Assembly: GCA_045649455.1 (NCBI GenBank)
Contig: JAZRPV010000040.1
Span: 1-46,068 of the forward strand
Direction: 5' to 3'
DNA: 46,068 nucleotides
Origin: JAEDES01 sp045649455
GTDB taxonomy: Bacteria > Bacillota_I > Bacilli_A > RF39 > UBA660
In this document: positions 25,043-32,879 of the stretch, piece by piece
Numbering within the stretch: position 1 is the stretch's first letter
How the letters are laid out: each line of letters begins with the position of its first letter
Program-made: the position numbers and the translations under genes
The notes under the pieces: model-generated
The model's input: the letters and a program-made list of their open reading frames with translations, nothing else
The model's database searches: none
What the model was told of the DNA's origin: nothing

Positions 25043-26051
25043 TTCTTCCATATGGTCTGAATATAAGTTTAATGATCCTTTTTATTATGTAAAACATCAA
25101 TTATTATTCTTTTTGATTGGTCTTATTCTTATGTTTATTATTTCTAAGATAGATTATAATCTTTATAAAAAATATTCTAATCATATATTAATTATATGTT
25201 TAGTTTTACTTATATTAGTATTAATACCAGGTATTGGTAAAATTAGAAATGGTTCTCGTTCTTGGTTTGGTATAGGTAGTTTTGGTATACAACCTAGTGA
25301 AGCTGCTAAACTAGGTCTAATTATTTTTACATCTAAATATTTAGAAAACTCTGATCGTAAAATTAAAAGTTTTAAGAGTGGAGTATTACCAATACTAGGT
25401 ATAACTTTATTAATATTTTTTCTTATTATGTTACAACCAGATCTTGGTACAGGAGTTATTCTAACTATATCTATTATCTCTTTATTATTTATTGCCGGAG
25501 TTGATATGAAGTTTTTCTTTATATCAGGAATAATAGGTGTAATAGGTGTTGTTATCTTAATATTAATCGCTCCATATCGAATGGATAGAATAACATCTTT
25601 TATAGACCCATGGAGTGATTCTCTAGGTACAGGATTTCAGATAATTCAAAGTTTATATGCTATTGGACCAGGAGGTTTACTTGGTACAGGTTTTACATCA
25701 TCAATTCAAAAACACTTTTATTTACCAGAACCTCAAACAGACTTTATCTTTTCAATTATATCTGAAGAATTTGGTGTAGTAGGTTCCTTTATAGTAGTTA
25801 TTTTATTTTCTACTATTTTATATCAAAGTATTAAGATTTCTCTTAATGCAAAAGACTTATTCTCAAAGTATTTATCATTTGGAATAATCTTTCAATTAAT
25901 ATTTCAAACTATAATGAATTTATTTGTCGTTATAGGTTTAATACCAGTAACAGGAGTAACATTACCATTCTTATCTTATGGAGGTTCATCTCTATTAGTA
26001 AGTATGGGAAGTATAGGTATTTTACTTAATATAAGTAGATATAATAATTAA
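24963..26051 (+). CDS. ftsW: SEDS-family septal peptidoglycan glycosyltransferase
   Basis: FtsW polymerises lipid II at the septum together with the class B PBP at 124. The 362-residue protein has ten membrane segments. Family landmarks are present: GSRSWFGIGSFGIQPSEAAK (loop after TM4), MLQPDLGTG with the catalytic Asp region, DPWSDSLGTGFQIIQSLYAI, LPEPQTDFIFSIISEEFG, and PVTGVTLPFLSYGGSS. ATG 24963 is set by AGGTGAT. FtsW, SpoVE and RodA are hard to tell apart; the FtsW/SpoVE branch is preferred because mraY and ftsI are in the same region. No promoter better than the repeat-borne leader was found between the AIPR terminator and the start. Confidence 0.93.
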   Translation: MSKKIDKVLLLSTIIISIFGLLMIYSSSSIWSEYKFNDPFYYVKHQLLFFLIGLILMFIISKIDYNLYKKYSNHILIICLVLLILVLIPGIGKIRNGSRSWFGIGSFGIQPSEAAKLGLIIFTSKYLENSDRKIKSFKSGVLPILGITLLIFFLIMLQPDLGTGVILTISIISLLFIAGVDMKFFFISGIIGVIGVVILILIAPYRMDRITSFIDPWSDSLGTGFQIIQSLYAIGPGGLLGTGFTSSIQKHFYLPEPQTDFIFSIISEEFGVVGSFIVVILFSTILYQSIKISLNAKDLFSKYLSFGIIFQLIFQTIMNLFVVIGLIPVTGVTLPFLSYGGSSLLVSMGSIGILLNISRYNN

Positions 26052-26063
26052 TTAAAATCCCTC

Positions 26064-26092
26064 TTGAATATTTAATTTTATAATGCTATACT
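26064..26092 (+). promoter_or_regulatory. Promoter TTGAAT-17-TATACT for the YitT-type gene
   Basis: The spacer is 17 bases and ends in TGC, giving an extended -10. This places the ATG at 26083 inside the promoter and supports ATG 26119 as the start. Confidence 0.7.
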
Positions 26093-26118
26093 TATTTAGC
26101 TTTGAAAGGGGATACATT

Positions 26119-26997
26119 ATGAAAAAGCTTATTTCATTATTTAATTGGGATTATAAAGATGTATTAAAAGTATTAATTGGATCATTTATGTTTTGTTATT
26201 CTGTTAATGTATTTATAGTTCCTAATAACTTATATACAGGAGGAGTACTAGGTATTGCACAATTAATCAGAAGTATTATTATTGATGTATTTAAATTTAA
26301 TATTACTTATGATTTTAGTGGTATTTTATATTATATAATTAATATTCCATTATTCTATATTGCCTATAAATATATAAGTAAACCATTCTTTGTTAGAACA
26401 ATATTTGCCGTAACTATTCAATCATTAATGTTATCATTAATTCCAACTAATCCATTATTAGATGACATGATTGTAAATATTCTAGTAGGTGGTATACTTG
26501 GTGGTGCTGGAATAGGAATAGTATTATCATCAGGTGCATCAACAGGAGGATCAGATATTATTGGTCTTGCTCTTGCCAAAGTTAATAATAACTTCTCTGT
26601 AGGTAAACTAGGAATGATTTTAAATGTAATTATTTATACTATTGCAGGTATTATGTATGGAGTAGAAATAATGATTTATTCAATCATCTACTGTGTATGT
26701 GAAAGTTTAACAATAGATAAAATGCACGATCAAAATATCTGTTCAACTGCCTTTATATTTTGTAAAAAGAATCCTAAAAAATTAAATAATTTTATAAAAG
26801 AAGATTTAGGAAGAGACTTTACATATTGGGATGCTAAAGGAGGATATGATGATTCAAGAACATATATCATCTATACAGCTTTAACTAAATATGAATTATT
26901 AAGATTAGAAAGATATATGAAAACTTATGATGATCACGCCTTTATGGTTAAAAGTGAAGGTGTAGGAATCAAAGGAGAATTTGAAAAGAAATTCTAA
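26119..26997 (+). CDS. YitT-family membrane protein (DUF161 + DUF2179)
   Basis: The protein has 292 residues. Five to six membrane segments (residues about 14-205) contain the two DUF161-type blocks: FIVPNNLYTGGVLGIAQLI and GAGIGIVLSSGASTGGSDII. The C-terminal 85 residues are a soluble DUF2179 domain (RTYIIYTALTKYELLRLERY and the final DDHAFMVKSEGVGIKGEF). Function is unknown; members are often described as putative transporters. AAAGGGGAT precedes ATG 26119. It is a single transcription unit with its own promoter and terminator. Confidence 0.88.
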   Translation: MKKLISLFNWDYKDVLKVLIGSFMFCYSVNVFIVPNNLYTGGVLGIAQLIRSIIIDVFKFNITYDFSGILYYIINIPLFYIAYKYISKPFFVRTIFAVTIQSLMLSLIPTNPLLDDMIVNILVGGILGGAGIGIVLSSGASTGGSDIIGLALAKVNNNFSVGKLGMILNVIIYTIAGIMYGVEIMIYSIIYCVCESLTIDKMHDQNICSTAFIFCKKNPKKLNNFIKEDLGRDFTYWDAKGGYDDSRTYIIYTALTKYELLRLERYMKTYDDHAFMVKSEGVGIKGEFEKKF

Positions 26998-27000
26998 ATA

Positions 27001-27029
27001 AAAATACTGACTATTAGTCGGTATTTTTT
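27001..27029 (+). terminator. Terminator after the YitT-type gene
   Basis: A 12-bp stem (AAAATACTGACT / AGTCGGTATTTT, one G-U) with an ATT loop followed by T. Confidence 0.85.
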
Positions 27030-27049
27030 GTTTTAGTATAAGAATTGAG

Positions 27050-27070
27050 TTGTCTAGTAATACTAGACAA
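27050..27070 (+). repeat. Perfect 9-bp inverted repeat in the gap before 27207
   Basis: TTGTCTAGT and ACTAGACAA around AAT. It has no T tract, so it is not a terminator; an operator or small RNA hairpin is possible. Nothing else recognisable lies in the 177-base gap except TATAAT at 27185-27190. Confidence 0.5.
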
Positions 27071-27206
27071 GTAAGAATAAAAACTAGTAGTGAAGTTAAA
27101 AATGCAAGTAAATGATAGTCCCTAGTGGTGACCAAATTATAAATTAGTAATATATGACAACTATTAATTTATCTAATTTTATTATATAATGATAATAGGT
27201 GATATC

Positions 27207-28298
27207 ATGGAACAACAAATATTAGATATATTCTATAATAAAATCGCTCAAGAAGCTCAAACAGGTAGAGTAGACTGTTTCTTTATGATGAATATGATCT
27301 TCAATTTAAATGTAGAAAATACTCAAATTACAAGTACTAAATCTATAGAAAAAGATGGTTTATTAGTCCCTACATTAAAAATAACAAACAAAGAATTATT
27401 TGATTCTTTATTAGTAGAGTATGTAGAAAAAGCCATTTCATTTTATGATGAATCTGAATTCTCATTCTTAGAAGATGTTAAATATATAACTGAAGGGGAA
27501 AATATAGAAAAATTACAAGAAGAGTATTTAATAAAATATGTTATTTGTACACTTTTTGCAAATCTATCATATTCTGATTTTATGAATCCAGTTAAATTCT
27601 TACAAGATAGAATTGAAATGTTTAATGAAAGAATATTAGGTGATAGAAGAGAACTATATATAGGGAACTTAGATAGTATCAAAGCAAGACTTCGTATTTA
27701 TGAAGAAAAGAGTCCTATTAAATCTGAATCTCCACATCGTCTAAGAGGAACCTTAGAATATGATGATGGATATATCTTAGAATTACCTGAAATATATGCT
27801 GGTAAAACTGATGATAAATATATTATTTATGGTATTCAAAAAACTACAGAAGATGCACCTGTAGATGAAACTGGTTATGTAAAAGCTATTAGAAAAGGTT
27901 TAATCTCTAAAATTAATGGAGCACCTGAACACTATATTTTAATGATAATGGCATTCTTATCATTATGTCATGATAAACCAATAGAAGCAGTTCCAATTCT
28001 AATAGAAAGATATAATGCAAAAAGAATAGCTTTAAATCACAGAACAGATATGACTGAAGAAGAAAAAGATGATTATCATAATTCTCTTCAATTTAATATT
28101 ACAAATGTTTTTATGAGATACTTTACTAAAATAGAAGATGTAACTACTGGTATGAATATTGATAGTGCACCATTTGATTTAGATGATAGACTTCATCTTA
28201 GTATAACTGAACCATTCTCAAGTAGAGCAGTAGTATTTAATGAACTAATGGAAAAAGTAAAAAATTTCTCTTATAGAGCAGATGATTATTCAAAATAA
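27207..28298 (+). CDS. Cytoplasmic protein of unknown function
   Basis: I do not recognise this 363-residue protein. It is predicted soluble and mixed alpha/beta, with acidic patches (EYVEKAISFYDESEFSFLED). The middle strand-rich part (RGTLEYDDGYILELPEIYAG, then YIIYGIQKTTED) reads like a compact beta domain, followed by helices (HYILMIMAFLSLCHDKPIEA). The ATG at 27207 follows AGGTGAT; the upstream ATG at 27189 overlaps a TATAAT box and is unlikely. It converges with the dual-HEPN gene and shares a bidirectional terminator with it. Confidence 0.6.
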   Translation: MEQQILDIFYNKIAQEAQTGRVDCFFMMNMIFNLNVENTQITSTKSIEKDGLLVPTLKITNKELFDSLLVEYVEKAISFYDESEFSFLEDVKYITEGENIEKLQEEYLIKYVICTLFANLSYSDFMNPVKFLQDRIEMFNERILGDRRELYIGNLDSIKARLRIYEEKSPIKSESPHRLRGTLEYDDGYILELPEIYAGKTDDKYIIYGIQKTTEDAPVDETGYVKAIRKGLISKINGAPEHYILMIMAFLSLCHDKPIEAVPILIERYNAKRIALNHRTDMTEEEKDDYHNSLQFNITNVFMRYFTKIEDVTTGMNIDSAPFDLDDRLHLSITEPFSSRAVVFNELMEKVKNFSYRADDYSK

Positions 28299-28324
28299 AA
28301 AAAGACAATTAATTGTCTTTTTTT
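28297..28324. terminator. Bidirectional terminator between convergent genes
   Basis: A perfect 28-base palindrome: a run of A, then GACAATT and its complement AATTGTC, then a run of T. The stop codon of the minus-strand dual-HEPN gene lies at its centre. Confidence 0.85.
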
Positions 28325-30084
28325 GTTCTACTATACATATCCATTCCATAACATGGAGTAATCTTATATGTCTTTTGTTTTCTATCTAAGAATTCACTTA
28401 ATACAGTTATATTATGTTCATGGAATAATATTTCAAAATCTCTTATAGATATTTCTAATTCAAAAGTAACTTCGCCTTCATAAATATCTTTAAAAGTAAT
28501 CATAATATCATCAATCTTTTCAGGACTAACAAACTTATTAATTGTAATATTACCATGTGCTATAGCATTTCTAATACCATCAACAATCGCTCTATTTCTA
28601 AAGTAATCAGGATTCATATCATAATCACTTTTTAGTATTTGATAATCTGTTTGTAATATTATTAATTCACCAAGTAACTTATAATATTTCTTTTCTTCTT
28701 TATCTAAACTTTCACCCCAGTAATCAATTCCTTTTTGATTACCTTTTTCTTCTGATTTAGCTAAATTGGCTTTAGCAATATTAACTTTATCTAATTGTTT
28801 CATTGCTTCATTATGTTTACCATCACAAACCATCTTACTTTGATCAAGTGGAGCAGAGTAGATAGTTACTTTCTTAGGATTCATAAAACTAAAATCTAAC
28901 TCACTAAAATCTAATTGATCAAATCTATATTCTGCATACTTAGTACCATTTAAATATACATCTTCATATGGATAAATATATAAAGCATTAAAGTTTGCAA
29001 GTAATCCAGCTACAACACACTCAACGATAGATTGATGCATATCTAAACTTTTACCTTCAAATAACTTATCAAATTGAAATTCTCCTTCAGCCATACCATT
29101 TAATAAATGCATATTATAAATAATTCCTCTAAGTATAGGATTACTTTCATAATTAGGCATTTTCTTTTGTACTGCTAAAGTTAATATATATTGTGATTGA
29201 AAATATAAGTTTTCTAAATTATAAACAGATCTATCATGTTCTAAGTAATCTAAAATACTTTCTATTTCTTCATCATTTAATTTCATTTTATGTGTATTTA
29301 AAACACATCCATTTTTAGAAGCTACTTTATTAAATAAATCAGTTATATACATAACAGTACCTTTATCATTAGCAACTTTCTTTATACCATCTAAGTAAGC
29401 TAAAAATCCTTCTAAAGCATCTTTTTCTATTTCTCTTTTATCTATAGTAGAAAATTTATATTCTCTAAATCTAGCAGTTTCTAAGAACTTTCTAGCTTCT
29501 TCTCTAGAGGAAATATAATCAAACCCTAAACTATCTAAATGATGATGTTCTGCATGTACTCTAGTAACTTCATTTGTTTTAGGATAACTTACTAGATTAA
29601 CTACAGACTTACATATAAGTAAGAATAAATCATCTATATTAACTGGCATATCTATAGTACCTTTCTTATGAGAAAAATGAATAATTTTATTTTCATAATC
29701 TATACTATATTTACCATGAGCAAATTTATTTCTAATTAATGCTATTATGTTAGATGGATTACTATCAGTATAATCTCCAATTGTATAACCATCTACATCT
29801 TTTTTAGCAATTGTCTCTATAGATTTAGCTAATTCATCATCTATAATTTTAGGATCAAATTCATTGGCTGGTCCACCAACAATCTCTTTCTTTTTAACAA
29901 TCTTTTCTTTTTCAGTTGTAAAATATAATGCCATTAAAGCTACTTTAGCATGAGTAATATTTACTTCATCTTTTATTAATTCTGGATTAAAAACATCGTC
30001 CCCTAAATTAGTTGCTAAATAACTATAGAATGATCCTATCCCATTATAATAATTTAATATTTCTTCGGCTTTACTACTTTCCAT
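28309..30084 (-). CDS. Large protein with two HEPN-type R-x4-H motifs
   Basis: The protein has 591 residues. Two copies of the HEPN ribonuclease motif are visible: LIRNKFAHG (R118, H123) and GIRNAIAHG (R505, H510), each following a helix and preceded by hydrophobic residues. HEPN domains cut RNA in toxin-antitoxin, Abi and Cas13 systems, so this may be a double-HEPN nuclease or a HEPN-like scaffold. The 380 residues between are mostly helical with a lysine/glutamate-rich coiled-coil-like part around 425-465. ATG 30084 follows GAAGGGG on the minus strand; a GTG nine bases upstream overlaps that site. It diverges from dinD. A defence role is inference. Confidence 0.65.
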   Translation of the reverse strand: MESSKAEEILNYYNGIGSFYSYLATNLGDDVFNPELIKDEVNITHAKVALMALYFTTEKEKIVKKKEIVGGPANEFDPKIIDDELAKSIETIAKKDVDGYTIGDYTDSNPSNIIALIRNKFAHGKYSIDYENKIIHFSHKKGTIDMPVNIDDLFLLICKSVVNLVSYPKTNEVTRVHAEHHHLDSLGFDYISSREEARKFLETARFREYKFSTIDKREIEKDALEGFLAYLDGIKKVANDKGTVMYITDLFNKVASKNGCVLNTHKMKLNDEEIESILDYLEHDRSVYNLENLYFQSQYILTLAVQKKMPNYESNPILRGIIYNMHLLNGMAEGEFQFDKLFEGKSLDMHQSIVECVVAGLLANFNALYIYPYEDVYLNGTKYAEYRFDQLDFSELDFSFMNPKKVTIYSAPLDQSKMVCDGKHNEAMKQLDKVNIAKANLAKSEEKGNQKGIDYWGESLDKEEKKYYKLLGELIILQTDYQILKSDYDMNPDYFRNRAIVDGIRNAIAHGNITINKFVSPEKIDDIMITFKDIYEGEVTFELEISIRDFEILFHEHNITVLSEFLDRKQKTYKITPCYGMDMYSRTKKDN

Positions 30085-30110
30085 ATAGAACACCCCTTCA
30101 AAGTAGGCAT

Positions 30111-30139
30111 ATTATACCAAATTTTAATATTTTTTGCAA
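30111..30139 (-). promoter_or_regulatory. Promoter of the dual-HEPN gene (TTGCAA-17-TATAAT, minus strand)
   Basis: On the minus strand TTGCAA (30134-30139) is followed by a 17-base spacer and a consensus TATAAT (30111-30116). The -35 is its own reverse complement and lies between the two divergent starts, so it could be shared with a dinD promoter; no good plus-strand -10 was found. Confidence 0.75.
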
Positions 30140-30175
30140 ATTTAATGTGTATATTACTTATGAAGGAGGGTTTAT

Positions 30176-31000
30176 ATGAATATTGAAAAGTATAATACTA
30201 AGATGTTTGAAGACATCAAACATATAGATGAACAAGGGAATGAATATTGGGAGGCGAGAGAACTTCTACACATATTAGGTTATGTTGATTGGAGAAAGTT
30301 TAATAACACGATTCAAAAAGCTAAAACTGCATGTAGTAAAAGTGAATTTAGAGATGAAGACCATTTCGTCGGCACCGACAAAATGGTATCACTAGGCAGC
30401 GGAAGTAAAAGAAAAATACAAGATTATAGGTTATCTCGTTATGCATGTTATTTAATAGCACAAAATAGCGATCCAAGAAAAGAGCCTATTGCCTTAGCTC
30501 AAACATATTTTGCTATTCAAACTAGAAGAATGGAACTATTTGAAACGGAGTATGAATCATTATCAGAAGATGAAAAAAGATTCTATCAAAGAAATCTAAC
30601 TAAGAAAGGAAATTATACATTAAATCAAACTACTAAGAAATCAGGTGTTAAGAACTTTGATAAATTTCATAATGAAGGATATAAAGGTCTTTATAATGGA
30701 GAGACTGCAAACGATATTGCAAAAAGAAAGAATCTTAGATATAGGGAAGATATTCTAGATAACATGTGTAGTGAAGAACTAGCAGCAAATTTATTTAGAA
30801 TAACTCAAACTGAATCTAAATTAAAAAAAGATAATATAGTAGGAGAGGATAATGCTAATAAAACTCATTATACTATAGGAAAAAATATAAGAGATGTAAT
30901 AAAAAAGAATGGTGGAACTATGCCAGAAGAACTGCCAACTCCAAATAAGAGTTTAAAACAATTAGAAAAGGAAAAACATAAACTATCTAGTAAAAAATAA
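30176..31000 (+). CDS. dinD: DinD-like DNA-damage-inducible protein
   Basis: The protein has 274 residues, the usual DinD length. The N-terminal BRO-N-like domain is nearly diagnostic: NEYWEARELLHILGYVDWRK, then NTIQKAKTAC, HFVGTDKMVSLGSGSKRKIQ, and YRLSRYACYLIAQNSDPRK with QTYFAIQTRR. E. coli DinD inhibits RecA strand exchange, and homologues lie on mobile and defence-linked DNA. AAGGAGGG precedes the ATG, the strongest ribosome site in this part. No Bacillota-type LexA box was found upstream, so SOS control is not supported here. The gene diverges from the dual-HEPN gene. Confidence 0.9.
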   Translation: MNIEKYNTKMFEDIKHIDEQGNEYWEARELLHILGYVDWRKFNNTIQKAKTACSKSEFRDEDHFVGTDKMVSLGSGSKRKIQDYRLSRYACYLIAQNSDPRKEPIALAQTYFAIQTRRMELFETEYESLSEDEKRFYQRNLTKKGNYTLNQTTKKSGVKNFDKFHNEGYKGLYNGETANDIAKRKNLRYREDILDNMCSEELAANLFRITQTESKLKKDNIVGEDNANKTHYTIGKNIRDVIKKNGGTMPEELPTPNKSLKQLEKEKHKLSSKK

Positions 31001-31031
31001 TAATCTAAGTTATAATGAATATGGTGATAAT

Positions 31032-31448
31032 ATGGAATATTTAATGATAGTAATTACAATAACAATAGCGGTAATAATTATTAGATCTTTAAAAAAGAAA
31101 ACAAATAGTACAGTAATTACATTTAAATCTACAAATGGAGAAATTCCTGAAAACATGAAAGAAATGATGGAAAAGAATTTTCAAGATATGTTTGGAAATG
31201 CCCCAGAAGGATTTAAAGATAAATTTAATTTAGATCCAAATCAAATTAGTAATGTTACAACAACTACTACAACGACGACAACTAAATATGTTAATGGAGA
31301 AAAAACACATCATGAAACAACTACAACTCATAAAAAATATGAACCATTAACTAATTGTCCAAACTGTGGTCAACCAATTGATAAAGCTACTCCTAACTGT
31401 GAATACTGTGGTACATTATTACAAAACAATATTTATAATGAACAATAA
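31032..31448 (+). CDS. Small membrane protein with zinc ribbon
   Basis: The 138-residue protein starts with one membrane segment (residues about 2-18). A cytoplasmic part follows, with a run of nine threonines (about 76-84), then a KYVNGEKTHHETTTTHKKYE linker. The C-terminal zinc ribbon is CPNCGQPIDKATPNCEYCG. Function is unknown; similar short membrane-plus-zinc-ribbon proteins are common in Bacillota. It could be read through from dinD or from a weak TATAAT near 31010. It converges with the FemAB gene. Confidence 0.7.
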   Translation: MEYLMIVITITIAVIIIRSLKKKTNSTVITFKSTNGEIPENMKEMMEKNFQDMFGNAPEGFKDKFNLDPNQISNVTTTTTTTTTKYVNGEKTHHETTTTHKKYEPLTNCPNCGQPIDKATPNCEYCGTLLQNNIYNEQ

Positions 31449-31449
31449 A

Positions 31450-31482
31450 AAAGAAGTAATTAAATTACTTCTTTATTTTTTT
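31450..31482. terminator. Bidirectional terminator between the zinc-ribbon and FemAB genes
   Basis: AAAGAAGTAAT pairs with ATTACTTCTTT around TAA, with A- and T-rich flanks on both sides. The FemAB stop codon lies in the 3' arm. Confidence 0.8.
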
Positions 31483-32739
31483 ATATAAACTAAATCCATA
31501 TTTATACATTAGATACATAAATTTATTAGTAATTAAATCAAACTCTCCAATGTATTCTTCTACATGCCCACCAAAACCTCTTTTGAAATCATATATTCCA
31601 TATAATTCATCTTTAGTATCTTTAAAGTCTCCTGTAATACCATAGAAATTATATTTTTCAAATCCATTATTTAAAGCATATTTAATTAATTCCCAATGAA
31701 TAGTGTAGAATGATTGGAATTCCATATACTTATCATATGATCCACCAAATAATGAAAGAATTTCTTTATTATAAATCATATAAATAATTCCACCTAAAGT
31801 AATTAAATCTCCATCTTCGTGTCTTAACTCTTCATAATGTTCTAATTTCTTTTCTAATCTTTCATTAGTTTCAACTAATTCTTTAATTTTCTTATTAGTT
31901 TTATCTATATTAATATTTTTCTTTTTCTCTTTAATTTCATTTTCTTTTTCTTCAATAATTTTCTTATTATCATCAATTTCTTTTTTAGTAGAATCTACTA
32001 AGTCTTTTACATTAAGTTCTGCTATATATATTTTTGCATTATCTTTTAATACTTCTAACATATTTTGATAATACTCAAAAGGTCTATCTATAAAGTTTCT
32101 TCTATCTGCAGTAGAATTCATAATATCTTTAAATATTTGTAATTCATCTTTTTTAATTTCTCTAACTGAAATATTCCATCTCATATTCTTACGAATTAAT
32201 TGTCTAGTCTTAGATTCCATTCCATTTAAAATTTCATCTTCAGTCTTATCTTTTAAATCTAAAGCAAAAGCCCATCTAGGTTGCATATTTTCATGTTTTA
32301 AATTAAATCCTGTATGAACATAACCTAAACGTTTTAAATCTCCAACAATACTTTCATTATTAAGTCCTTCTTCAACTAAATCTCCATTAATATCTCTTTC
32401 TTTATGAATTACATAAGGATCTATTTTTACAAATATAGCATTATATTTTTTTACATAATTTTTAATTTCTTTAGTAAAGAATTCAAGTAAAGAATAATTA
32501 TTATAATCTAATAAATAACCTCTAGGAGAGTAGAATAAACTAAATTTCTTTAATACACGTTTTTGTAAAAGTAAACATGCTGCTTTAATCTCTCCATCTT
32601 CTTTTACTCCAAGTAAATGACTTTTCCAACCATTCTTTTCTTTTAATTTACCCCAATTACTAGTTTGATGAAAATTTCCATATTCATTATTTAAACCAAA
32701 GTCATTAAATTCTTTTTCTGTTAATTCTACGAATTCCAT
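31465..32739 (-). CDS. FemAB-family peptidoglycan bridge aminoacyltransferase
   Basis: FemA/B/MurM enzymes add amino acids from aminoacyl-tRNA to the lipid II peptide. The 424-residue protein has the two-GNAT layout: NFHQTSNWGKLKEKNGW near the N-terminus, FYSPRGYLLDY, VKIDPYV, LKRLGYVHTGF, QPRWAFALDL, ESKTRQLIRKNMRW. A charged coiled-coil arm follows (about 250-310, KEIDDNKKIIEEKENEIKEK), with a C-terminal GGIIYMIYNKEILSLFGGS and YKFNFYGITG-type block (YNFYGITGDF). The second Met (32739) is preferred because GAAGG lies seven bases before it. It is the only other minus-strand gene in the window besides the HEPN gene. Confidence 0.92.
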   Translation of the reverse strand: MEFVELTEKEFNDFGLNNEYGNFHQTSNWGKLKEKNGWKSHLLGVKEDGEIKAACLLLQKRVLKKFSLFYSPRGYLLDYNNYSLLEFFTKEIKNYVKKYNAIFVKIDPYVIHKERDINGDLVEEGLNNESIVGDLKRLGYVHTGFNLKHENMQPRWAFALDLKDKTEDEILNGMESKTRQLIRKNMRWNISVREIKKDELQIFKDIMNSTADRRNFIDRPFEYYQNMLEVLKDNAKIYIAELNVKDLVDSTKKEIDDNKKIIEEKENEIKEKKKNINIDKTNKKIKELVETNERLEKKLEHYEELRHEDGDLITLGGIIYMIYNKEILSLFGGSYDKYMEFQSFYTIHWELIKYALNNGFEKYNFYGITGDFKDTKDELYGIYDFKRGFGGHVEEYIGEFDLITNKFMYLMYKYGFSLYKKIKK

Positions 32740-32762
32740 TTTCATACCTTCTTTCTAATAAA

Positions 32763-32791
32763 AGTATATCTCTTATACTAATCAAAGTCAA
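32763..32791 (-). promoter_or_regulatory. Promoter of the FemAB gene (TTGACT-17-TATACT, minus strand)
   Basis: Read on the minus strand: TTGACT at 32791-32786, 17 bases, TATACT at 32768-32763. It is one of the best consensus matches in the window. Confidence 0.75.
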
Positions 32792-32845
32792 CCAAACCAA
32801 AAAGTGTAAACCTATCAAATTTATAATATACAACAGTATTTTTAA

Positions 32846-32854
32846 TGATATAAT
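32846..32854 (+). promoter_or_regulatory. Extended -10 promoter for the purine permease
   Basis: TGATATAAT lies 26 bases before the ATG; the leader is too short for a purine riboswitch. Confidence 0.55.
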
Positions 32855-32879
32855 TAACATAAGAATAGAGGAGTGTTTT

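Noticed and set aside
30085..30175. LexA/SOS box before dinD
   Set aside because: No sequence resembling the Bacillota CGAAC-n4-GTTCG box was found.
32792..32879. Purine riboswitch before the purine permease
   Set aside because: The leader after the predicted promoter is only about 20 bases and shows no aptamer-like pairing.
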